From contig JALSIK010000077.1 of NCBI GenBank assembly GCA_026990045.1, positions 1 to 5,106 on the forward strand: 5,106 bases of DNA, written 5' to 3'. The notes below the pieces were generated by a model. It worked only from the letters and a program-made list of their open reading frames with translations. It searched no databases and was not told where the DNA came from. Position numbers and translations under genes: made by a program. The stretch's first letter is position 1. Every line of letters starts with the position of its first letter. Positions 1-4,586 of this stretch are shown here, piece after piece. This stretch comes from Chromatiales bacterium. GTDB taxonomy: Bacteria; Pseudomonadota; Gammaproteobacteria; CAMYNG01.

Positions 1-1193
1 CCGCTGGGGTGGAAGACCAGTGCATCCAGACCATCGCCGAGGTGAGCCCCACCAAGTGGCACCTGGCCCACGTCTCCTGGTTCTTCGAGACCTTTCTCCT
101 CGGCCCGTACCTCGAGGGCTACCGCGAGTTCCACCCCCGCTTCGGCTACCTGTTCAATTCCTATTATTACCAGGTGGGACAGATGCACCCGCGCCCCCGG
201 CGCGGGCTCCTGTCACGCCCCACGGTGGCCGAGATCCTGGCCTACCGGCACCACGTGGATGCGCACATGCACGAGCTGCTGGCCCGGCCGGACCACCCGG
301 AGCGGGCGGAGATCCTGCGCCGGTGCGAGGTGGGCCTGCACCACGAGCAGCAGCACCAGGAACTCATCCTCACCGACATCAAGCACGTGCTGGGCAGCAA
401 TCCCCTGTACCCGGCCTACGACGAGGGTCTCCCGCGCCGCCGCGGGACGGTGCCTCCCCTCCAGTGGCGCGAGTACGAAGGCGGCGAGGTGGAGCTGGGG
501 GCGCAGGGGGAAGGGTTCGCCTACGACAACGAGCGGCCGCGCCACCCCGTGCTGTTGCGCCCTTTCGCCCTGGCCTCGCGGCCGGTGACCAACGGCGAGT
601 ACCTGGCCTTCATGGAGGACGGCGGCTATACCACGCCCGACCACTGGCTGGCCGACGGCTGGGCCGCCATCCAGCGCGAGGGCTGGCAGGCGCCGCTGTA
701 CTGGGAACGGGTGGACGGGGCCTGGCACGAGTACACCCTGGGCGGACTGCGGGCGCTGGACCTGGACGCGCCGGTGGCGCACCTGAGCTACTACGAGGCC
801 GATGCCTTCGCCCGCTGGGCCGGCGCCCGCCTGCCGGCGGAGGCCGAATGGGAACATGCCGCAACACCGCTGCCGGTGGCGGGCAACCTCGCGGGCAGCG
901 GCTTCCTGCAGCCCATGCCGCCGGGCGACCGTGACGGCCAGGCTGGCCTCCTCCAGATCTGGGGTGACGTGTGGGAGTGGACCGCCAGTCCCTATGCCCC
1001 GTACCCGGGCTTCCGCCCCCTGGCCGGCGCGCTCGGGGAGTACAACGGCAAGTTCATGTGCGCCCAGTTCGTCCTGCGCGGCGGGTCCTGCGCCACGCCC
1101 GACGATCACATCCGGCCCACCTACCGCAACTTTTTCTACCCGCACGACCGCTGGCAGTTCAGCGGCCTGCGCCTGGCCCGGGACCTGACATGA
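1..1193 (+). CDS. egtB: Ergothioneine biosynthesis sulfoxide synthase EgtB (5' end missing)
   Basis: EgtB is a non-heme iron(II) enzyme that uses O2 to join the sulfur of cysteine or gamma-glutamylcysteine to C2 of the hercynine imidazole, giving a sulfoxide intermediate of ergothioneine. Counting the GTG at 9 as residue 1, an N-terminal DinB-like domain carries WHLAH (17-21) and HEQQH (112-116). H21, H112 and H116 match the family's three iron ligands. From about residue 150 to the end there is a formylglycine-generating-enzyme/sulfatase-modifying-like domain with GDVWEWT, VLRGGSCATP and a C-terminal RWQFSGLRLA. The frame is open to the window edge, and EDQCIQTIAEVSPTKWHLAH lies inside the conserved N-terminal domain, so GTG 9 is not the true start; a few dozen residues probably lie upstream. 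The stop overlaps the egtD start. A separate egtD and the absence of a fused methyltransferase argue against OvoA. The choice between cysteine and gamma-glutamylcysteine as sulfur donor cannot be read from the sequence. Confidence 0.95.
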   Translation, partial: AGVEDQCIQTIAEVSPTKWHLAHVSWFFETFLLGPYLEGYREFHPRFGYLFNSYYYQVGQMHPRPRRGLLSRPTVAEILAYRHHVDAHMHELLARPDHPERAEILRRCEVGLHHEQQHQELILTDIKHVLGSNPLYPAYDEGLPRRRGTVPPLQWREYEGGEVELGAQGEGFAYDNERPRHPVLLRPFALASRPVTNGEYLAFMEDGGYTTPDHWLADGWAAIQREGWQAPLYWERVDGAWHEYTLGGLRALDLDAPVAHLSYYEADAFARWAGARLPAEAEWEHAATPLPVAGNLAGSGFLQPMPPGDRDGQAGLLQIWGDVWEWTASPYAPYPGFRPLAGALGEYNGKFMCAQFVLRGGSCATPDDHIRPTYRNFFYPHDRWQFSGLRLARDLT

Positions 1194-2155
1194 CCCTTCA
1201 TACCGCCCAAGGCATCCGCTTCTACGATCACGAACCGGCGACGGAAGACTTCCTCGGCGCCGTGCTGGCGGGGCTGCGCCGCCGGCCCCGGTCCATCCCG
1301 CCCAAGTTCTTCTACGACGCCGAGGGCTCGCGGCTGTTCGACCGCATCTGCGAGACGCCGGAATACTATCCCACCCGTACCGAGATGCAGATCATGCGCC
1401 GTCACGCGGCAGACATCGCCCGCCACCTGGGGGACGAGTGCCTGCTGGTGGAGCCCGGCAGCGGCAGCAGCGAGAAGGTGCGCCTGCTGCTGGAGGCCCT
1501 GCGGCCGCACGCCTACCTGCCCATGGACATCTCGCGCGATCACCTGCTGGCGGCGGCAAAACGGCTGGCCGACGAGTACCCGTGGCTGGAGATCCATGCC
1601 GCGTGCGTCGATTTCACCCACCCGCTGGCGTTGCCGTACCACCCGGACGGCGTGCGCGCGGTGGCCTTCTTCCCCGGATCCAGCATCGGCAACTTCGAGC
1701 CCGGCGACGCCGTGCGCTTCCTGGGCAACATCCGCCGCATGGTGGGCGAGGGCGGCGGCCTGCTCATCGGCGTGGACCTGAAGAAGGATCCCGTGCTGCT
1801 GGAATCGGCCTACAACGACGCCGCCGGGGTCACCGCCGCGTTCAACCTCAACCTGCTGCACCGCATCAACCGGGAGCTGGAGGCCGACTTCGATGCCGGT
1901 GCCTTCCGCCACGAGGCCCGCTACGATGCGGACCGGGGCCGGGTGGAGATGCACCTGGTGAGCGAGTGCGCGCAGGCGGTGACGGTGGCGGGCGAGCGCT
2001 TCGACTTCGCCCCGGGCGAATCCATCCATACCGAGAACTCCTACAAGTACCGGGTGGAGGAATTCCAGGCCCTGGCGGAGCAGGCGGGATTCCGTCCCGA
2101 GGCGGTGTGGACCGATGCGGCCGGCCTGTTCAGCGTGCACTACCTGGCGGCATGA
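1190..2155 (+). CDS. egtD: L-histidine N(alpha)-methyltransferase EgtD
   Basis: EgtD transfers three methyl groups from S-adenosylmethionine to the alpha-amino group of histidine, making hercynine, the substrate of EgtB. The product is 321 residues, the length of the Mycobacterium smegmatis enzyme as I recall it. Visible landmarks are SIPPKFFYDAEGSRLFDRI (35-53), PEYYPTRTE (57-65), the SAM-binding EPGSGSSEK (88-96), PGSSIGNFEP (162-171), YNDAAGVTAAFN (208-219), RVEM (251-254) and TENSYKY (281-287). By alignment from memory, N168, Y208, M254, E282 and S284 correspond to histidine-pocket residues of the mycobacterial enzyme, so histidine specificity is likely. The ATG at 1190 was chosen because it sits in an ATGA overlap with the egtB stop and gives the family length; the frame stays open upstream. 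No strong Shine-Dalgarno precedes it, so translation is probably coupled to egtB. Two terminator-like hairpins lie about 110-170 bases downstream. Confidence 0.96.
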   Translation: MTLHTAQGIRFYDHEPATEDFLGAVLAGLRRRPRSIPPKFFYDAEGSRLFDRICETPEYYPTRTEMQIMRRHAADIARHLGDECLLVEPGSGSSEKVRLLLEALRPHAYLPMDISRDHLLAAAKRLADEYPWLEIHAACVDFTHPLALPYHPDGVRAVAFFPGSSIGNFEPGDAVRFLGNIRRMVGEGGGLLIGVDLKKDPVLLESAYNDAAGVTAAFNLNLLHRINRELEADFDAGAFRHEARYDADRGRVEMHLVSECAQAVTVAGERFDFAPGESIHTENSYKYRVEEFQALAEQAGFRPEAVWTDAAGLFSVHYLAA

Positions 2156-2263
2156 ACCGGCCGTTGTGGAAACCCCGCCACGGTAAACCTGAATGTTGCA
2201 CAATTTCCCACCCTGCGGGGTGGATGGCTCAGGGGGAAATTCGTCCGGGCGGGAAAAACCCGT

Positions 2264-2292
2264 GGTTCCCGGGGGAGAGGGAACCGTCTTTT
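2264..2292 (+). terminator. Rho-independent terminator candidate downstream of egtD
   Basis: A perfect 7-bp stem, GGTTCCC (2264-2270) with GGGAACC (2279-2285), closes an 8-base purine-rich loop. It is followed by GTCTTTTC, giving four consecutive T at 2289-2292. The orientation suits transcripts leaving egtBD, whose stop lies 109 bases upstream. The U-tract is short and starts three bases after the stem, so efficiency may be modest. Confidence 0.5.
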
Positions 2293-2305
2293 CGCCCGTC
2301 GCGGC

Positions 2306-2328
2306 GGCCGGCGCCGGGGCCGGTTTTT
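2306..2328 (+). terminator. Second terminator candidate for the egtBD transcript
   Basis: CCGGC (2308-2312) pairs with GCCGG (2319-2323) around a 6-base loop. G-U pairs can add two more at the base, and a clean T5 follows at 2324-2328. It begins about 14 bases after the previous hairpin's T-run, so the two act as a tandem. The region has other GC-rich pairings that could compete, which lowers certainty about the exact stem. Confidence 0.5.
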
Positions 2329-2359
2329 CCCCCACGTCACGGCCAACGAGCGTGTTGCC

Positions 2360-2382
2360 GGATGTCACCCCGGGTGACATCC
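2360..2382. promoter_or_regulatory. Perfect 23-base palindrome, operator-like
   Basis: The arms GGATGTCACCC (2360-2370) and GGGTGACATCC (2372-2382) are perfect reverse complements around one central C. Each half contains TGTCA or TGACA. This symmetry suits a homodimeric DNA-binding regulator, although an RNA hairpin is also possible. It lies about 30 bases beyond the second egtBD terminator candidate and about 400 bases before the dehydrogenase start. No T-run follows on either strand, so it is not a terminator. The regulator cannot be named from the sequence. Confidence 0.45.
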
Positions 2383-2491
2383 AGCGCCCGCCCGGGCCGG
2401 GGGGCGGCACCTTGCCGTCGAGGCACGAAAGCACGATGCCTTGCGAATTTTATGCAACTGCCAGGTAAAGAAGAAAAGGACGCAAAATTTC

Positions 2492-2600
2492 CACGGGTTT
2501 GCCGTGGATGAGCGAAACCCGTGACCAGGGGGTGAAGCCGGGCGTAAAAAAGGCGGGCCGGGCGGCCCGCCTCAACGAGTGGAGTCGCTTTATGCCCGGC
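2492..2600 (+). ncRNA. Candidate structured RNA element (unassigned)
   Basis: Three stems can form. The first is a 9-bp stem, CACGGGTTT (2492-2500) with AAACCCGTG (2515-2523). It competes with a short hairpin CCACGG/CCGTGG (2491-2507), so the 5' part has two mutually exclusive folds. The second is a 12-bp stem, 2537-2548 with 2589-2600, perfect except for one G-U pair. Nested inside it is a 9-bp stem, 2551-2559 with 2564-2572, closed by GGGC. The imperfect pair is G-U in a + strand RNA but A-C in a minus strand RNA, weakly favouring the + strand. No known riboswitch or sRNA family was recognised. Expression, ends and strand are unknown, and part of the pairing may simply be a terminator for the other strand. 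Confidence 0.3.
2546..2572 (-). terminator. Minus-strand Rho-independent terminator candidate
   Basis: Read on the minus strand, a 9-bp stem (AGGCGGGCC at 2551-2559 pairing with 2564-2572, loop of 4) runs into six consecutive U encoded by A6 at 2546-2551. This is the classic intrinsic terminator form. There is no minus-strand gene nearby for it to serve, so it would stop antisense transcripts from the dehydrogenase region or end a short unannotated minus-strand RNA. On the + strand the stem is followed by CAACGAG, with no U-tract. Confidence 0.4.
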
Positions 2601-2659
2601 AGCAGGAGGAGGAAACCGCCCGTCCAGGCACACGGGTAAGGCTGCAGCTTCCGTGCCAG

Positions 2660-2688
2660 TTGCCCCCCTTGCCGGGGCGGGATAGATT
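2660..2688 (+). promoter_or_regulatory. Sigma70-like promoter candidate for the dehydrogenase gene
   Basis: TTGCCC (2660-2665) and TAGATT (2683-2688) each match four of six consensus positions of the -35 and -10 boxes, with the optimal 17-base spacer. Transcription would begin near 2695, leaving a leader of about 90 bases before the ATG at 2785. The match is moderate, and such pairs also occur by chance. Confidence 0.35.
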
Positions 2689-2719
2689 ATCCATTGCGCA
2701 ACAGGATCTTGCCCTATCC
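2680..2719. promoter_or_regulatory. Operator-like repeats GGATA/TATCC and TTGCGCAA
   Basis: GGATA-GAT-TATCC (2680-2692) is an inverted repeat covering the candidate -10 box. TTGCGCAA (2694-2701), an 8-base palindrome, sits at the predicted transcription start. A looser pair, GGAT (2704-2707) and ATCC (2716-2719), follows. Position and symmetry suggest a repressor binding site controlling the dehydrogenase gene. The arms are short, so confidence is limited. Confidence 0.3.
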
Positions 2720-2784
2720 ACGCCGCAAGGGTGCGGGCGGGGGGCGCCGGAAAACCGTTGCCGCCTTGCAGATTCCCACTGCCC

Positions 2785-4002
2785 ATGATTCAGGATGCAC
2801 CGTTTGCCAGCGCCCCGGGGCCGTTCGACGTAGCGGCCCTGCCGCGCATCGTCTTCGGCGCCGGCCGCATCGGTGAACTGGCCGGGCTGGTGGCGCCCCT
2901 GGGCCGCCGCGTGCTGCTGGTGACGGGGGCCCGTTCCTTCCGTGCCGGACCCCACTGGGCCCCGCTGGTGGATGCCCTGAAGCAGAACGGGGCATTGTGG
3001 GACTTCACCGTGACGGGGGAACCGTCGCCGGATCTGGTGGACGAGGCGGTGGCGGCCTTCCGTCCCCATGGCATCGAGGTGGTGGTGGCCGTGGGCGGCG
3101 GCAGCGTGCTGGACGCGGGCAAGGCCATCGCCGGGCTGCTGCCCTTCGGCAACCCGGTGCTGGACCACCTGGAGGGAGTGGGCCGCGGCGTGCCCTACAC
3201 CGGCCCGGCGCTGCCGTTCGTGGCCGTGCCCACCACCGCCGGCACCGGTTCCGAGGCGACCAAGAACGCCGTGCTCAGCCGCCGGGGCCGGGACGGTTTC
3301 AAGAAGTCCTTCCGCCACGACACCCTGGTGCCGCGGGTGGCGCTGGTGGACCCGGAGCTGCTGGCCGGCTGCCCGCCGGAGCAGATGGCCGCCAACGGCA
3401 TGGATGCCCTGACCCAGTTGCTGGAGTCCTTCGTCTCCACCCGCGCCAGTGCCTTCACCGACGCCCTGGCGCGGGACGGGCTGGCCCGCGTGGCACGGGG
3501 GTTCGAGGCCGCCTGGCGGGGCGGCGACGGAGACGGCGCCCGTGCCGGGCGGGCGGCCATGGCCTACGGCGCCCTGCTGTCGGGCATCACCCTGGCCCAG
3601 GCGGGCCTGGGGTCGGTCCACGGCATCGCCTCGCCGCTGGGGGCCTTTTTCCCCGTGCCCCACGGGGTGGCCTGCGGCACCCTGGTGGCCGAGGCCACCC
3701 GGGTCAACATCGCCGCCCTGCGGGAACGCATGCCCGAGGCTCCCGCCCTGGCGCGCTACGCCGAGGCCGGCCGCATCCTCACCGGGCGGCCGGCGCTGGA
3801 CCGTGACGGCGCCCTCGCCGCGCTGGTGGACCACCTGGCCGCCTGGGCCGAGCACATGGACATGCCGCGCCTGGGCCGTTATGGCATTACGGAGGCCGAC
3901 GTTCCCCGCATCGTGGCCGATTCCCGCGGCAACAGCATGAAAACCAACCCGGTGGAGCTGGCGGACGACGAAATCGCGGGCATCGTCGCCGCCCGCCTGT
4001 AG
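2785..4002 (+). CDS. Iron-containing alcohol dehydrogenase family protein with altered metal site
   Basis: The 405-residue product has the Fe-ADH (group III) fold, normally NAD(P)-dependent oxidation of alcohols or reduction of aldehydes in the cytoplasm. It shows the N-terminal PRIVFGAGRIGEL (20-32), the nucleotide-binding GGGSVLDAGKAIAG (104-117), PTTAGTGSEAT (149-159), GMDALTQLLES (205-215) and GLGSVHG through PHG (274-294). Classical members such as FucO bind metal with Asp, His, His, His. Here D207, H279 and H293 occupy three of those positions, but the second is Q211, and the further conserved His four residues after H279 is S283. Related proteins with Gln and Gly/Ser there exist in proteobacteria from memory, so this is probably a subfamily trait. 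The ATG at 2785 suits where the family's conserved sequence begins, but no clear ribosome-binding site precedes it; in-frame TTG 2758 and GTG 2731 are alternatives. The substrate is unknown. Confidence 0.9.
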   Translation: MIQDAPFASAPGPFDVAALPRIVFGAGRIGELAGLVAPLGRRVLLVTGARSFRAGPHWAPLVDALKQNGALWDFTVTGEPSPDLVDEAVAAFRPHGIEVVVAVGGGSVLDAGKAIAGLLPFGNPVLDHLEGVGRGVPYTGPALPFVAVPTTAGTGSEATKNAVLSRRGRDGFKKSFRHDTLVPRVALVDPELLAGCPPEQMAANGMDALTQLLESFVSTRASAFTDALARDGLARVARGFEAAWRGGDGDGARAGRAAMAYGALLSGITLAQAGLGSVHGIASPLGAFFPVPHGVACGTLVAEATRVNIAALRERMPEAPALARYAEAGRILTGRPALDRDGALAALVDHLAAWAEHMDMPRLGRYGITEADVPRIVADSRGNSMKTNPVELADDEIAGIVAARL

Positions 4003-4028
4003 GCGCCGTCCGGCAGGTCCGCGGCGCC
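4002..4028 (+). repeat. Hairpin between the dehydrogenase stop and the next gene
   Basis: GGCGCCG (4002-4008) is perfectly complementary to CGGCGCC (4022-4028), giving a 7-bp all-GC stem with a 13-base loop. The right arm ends directly against the ATG at 4029, and the only AGG-like ribosome-binding sequence (4015-4017) lies in the loop. No U-tract follows, so it is not an intrinsic terminator. It could limit translation from 4029 or protect the upstream mRNA end. Confidence 0.4.
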
Positions 4029-4514
4029 ATGGTTCCCGGCCCCCGTTCTCCGGCCCCGGACCGGCGCCAGCGGCAACGGCGGCATCCCGGCCTGCGGGCT
4101 GCGTTCATGGCCCTGGTGCGGGGACGCCGGCGGGGCGAGCGCCGGGCCGGGGCAGCAGGGGAGGGCTACGTGGACCGGCACGGGCCCTGGCCGCTGGTGG
4201 CGGCCCTGGGGGTGGTACTGCTGTCGGTGGCGGATGCCTTTCTCACCGGCATCCTGGTGAGCCACGGGGCGCGCGAACTCAACCCGCTCATGGCCTGGCT
4301 CCTGGATGCGGGGTTCGGCGTGTTTTTCGCAGTCAAGTTCGTGCTCACCGCGTTCTGCGTGGTGGTCCTGGTCCTGCACCTGCGCTTCCGGGTCCTGGGC
4401 CCGCTCACTTCCTATCATGCCGTGGCGGCCCTGCTCCTGGCCTATGCCATCCTGTTCTTCTACGAGCTGGGACTCGTGCACCGCATCGGCCTGCGCCTGC
4501 CCTTCTGGTCCTGA
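4029..4514 (+). CDS. Small three-helix membrane protein, DUF5658-like
   Basis: The function is unknown. Read from the ATG at 4029 it is 161 residues: an Arg-rich N-terminus (RRQRQRR at 12-18, RGRRRGERRAG at 31-41) and three hydrophobic segments at about 55-77, 96-118 and 128-150. The first helix contains SVADAFLTGILVSHGARELNPLM, with D69, T73, E83, N85 and P86 at positions I recall as conserved in DUF5658, and the second contains K103. The start is uncertain. Before 4029 there is only a weak AGG inside a hairpin loop, while an in-frame GTG at 4170 has an excellent AGGGGAGGG (4157-4165) five bases upstream and would give a 114-residue protein retaining all helices; ATG 4107 is a third option. 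Arg-rich N-termini are common in this family, which favours the longer forms. It begins 26 bases after the dehydrogenase stop and is probably co-transcribed with it. Confidence 0.75.
   Translation: MVPGPRSPAPDRRQRQRRHPGLRAAFMALVRGRRRGERRAGAAGEGYVDRHGPWPLVAALGVVLLSVADAFLTGILVSHGARELNPLMAWLLDAGFGVFFAVKFVLTAFCVVVLVLHLRFRVLGPLTSYHAVAALLLAYAILFFYELGLVHRIGLRLPFWS
4160..4164 (+). promoter_or_regulatory. Strong Shine-Dalgarno GGAGG ahead of in-frame GTG 4170
   Basis: GGAGG lies within AGGGGAGGG (4157-4165), with five bases to the GTG at 4170, which is in frame with the membrane-protein gene. It is the best ribosome-binding site by eye in the window and argues for a shorter product starting just before the first membrane helix. 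In G-rich DNA such a motif can also occur inside a gene by chance. Confidence 0.4.
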
Positions 4515-4536
4515 AGCGCGCGCGCCGGGGCCCGGC

Positions 4537-4562
4537 AAAGGAAAGGGGCCCCGCGGGGCCCC
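4537..4562 (-). terminator. Terminator candidate for the cytochrome gene
   Basis: GGGGCCC (4545-4551) pairs with GGGCCCC (4556-4562) around CGCG, a 7-bp all-GC stem. On the minus strand it is followed by TTTCCTTT (4544-4537), an interrupted U-tract, and it begins 24 bases after the cytochrome stop. On the + strand the downstream sequence is TCGTGAAAAG, so it would act poorly there. Just beyond it, GCCGG/CCGGC at 4524-4536 forms a smaller GC hairpin between the two converging genes. Confidence 0.5.
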
Positions 4563-4586
4563 TCGTGAAAAGCCGATGGCATCCCT

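Larger units (their letters stand above)
2156..2784. other. 629-base intergenic region rich in inverted repeats
   Basis: No convincing protein gene lies between egtD and the dehydrogenase. In order I see: a hairpin CCACCC/GGGTGG with loop TGCG (2208-2223), flanked by AATTTC (2202-2207) and GAAATT (2236-2241), which can pair outside it; the two + strand terminator candidates; a 23-base palindrome (2360-2382); a GC-rich hairpin CGCCC/GGGCG (2385-2406); an A/T-richer island (about 2441-2490); a paired region (2491-2600); hairpins at 2627-2657 (GGCAC/GTGCC) and 2662-2678 (GCCCC/GGGGC); and a promoter/operator-like cluster (2660-2719). Base composition is less uniform than in the flanking genes. 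This looks like regulatory or RNA-coding DNA, but no known RNA family could be assigned by eye. Confidence 0.6.

Noticed and set aside
1136..2434. Long minus-strand open frame across egtD
   Set aside because: It lies antisense to a clearly identified enzyme gene, its product is low-complexity and G/R/H/Q-rich, and open antisense frames are expected in DNA of this G+C content.
2401..2440. GGCAC words considered as sigma54 promoter elements
   Set aside because: No GC lies at the required spacing from the GG in either copy, so the -24/-12 pattern is not met.
2436..2511. Short peptides from ATG 2436 (10 residues) and ATG 2452 (19 residues) as possible attenuator leader peptides
   Set aside because: Neither has a convincing ribosome-binding site or a run of one amino acid's codons, and no linked biosynthetic operon follows.
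2502..2524. GAUGAGCGAAAC similar to the hammerhead ribozyme core
   Set aside because: Only two bases separate the GAUGA and GAAAC parts, leaving no room for stem II, and no cleavage-site arm could be found.
2461..2545. Words GGACGCAAA, CCACGGG and GCCGGGC resembling a class I cyclic-di-GMP (GEMM) riboswitch
   Set aside because: The tetraloop hairpin expected between the first conserved purine-rich box and GGACGCAAA is absent, and the closing pairing of the motif cannot be drawn.
2579..2788. 69-codon open frame from a GTG, ending with TGA that overlaps the dehydrogenase ATG (ATGA)
   Set aside because: The overlap looks like translational coupling. However, third-position G/C is clearly lower than in neighbouring genes, the product resembles no family I know, and the frame runs through the hairpins and the candidate promoter.
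2590..3855. Long minus-strand open frame across the dehydrogenase gene
   Set aside because: It is an antisense shadow of a recognised family member, with biased composition and no recognisable domain.
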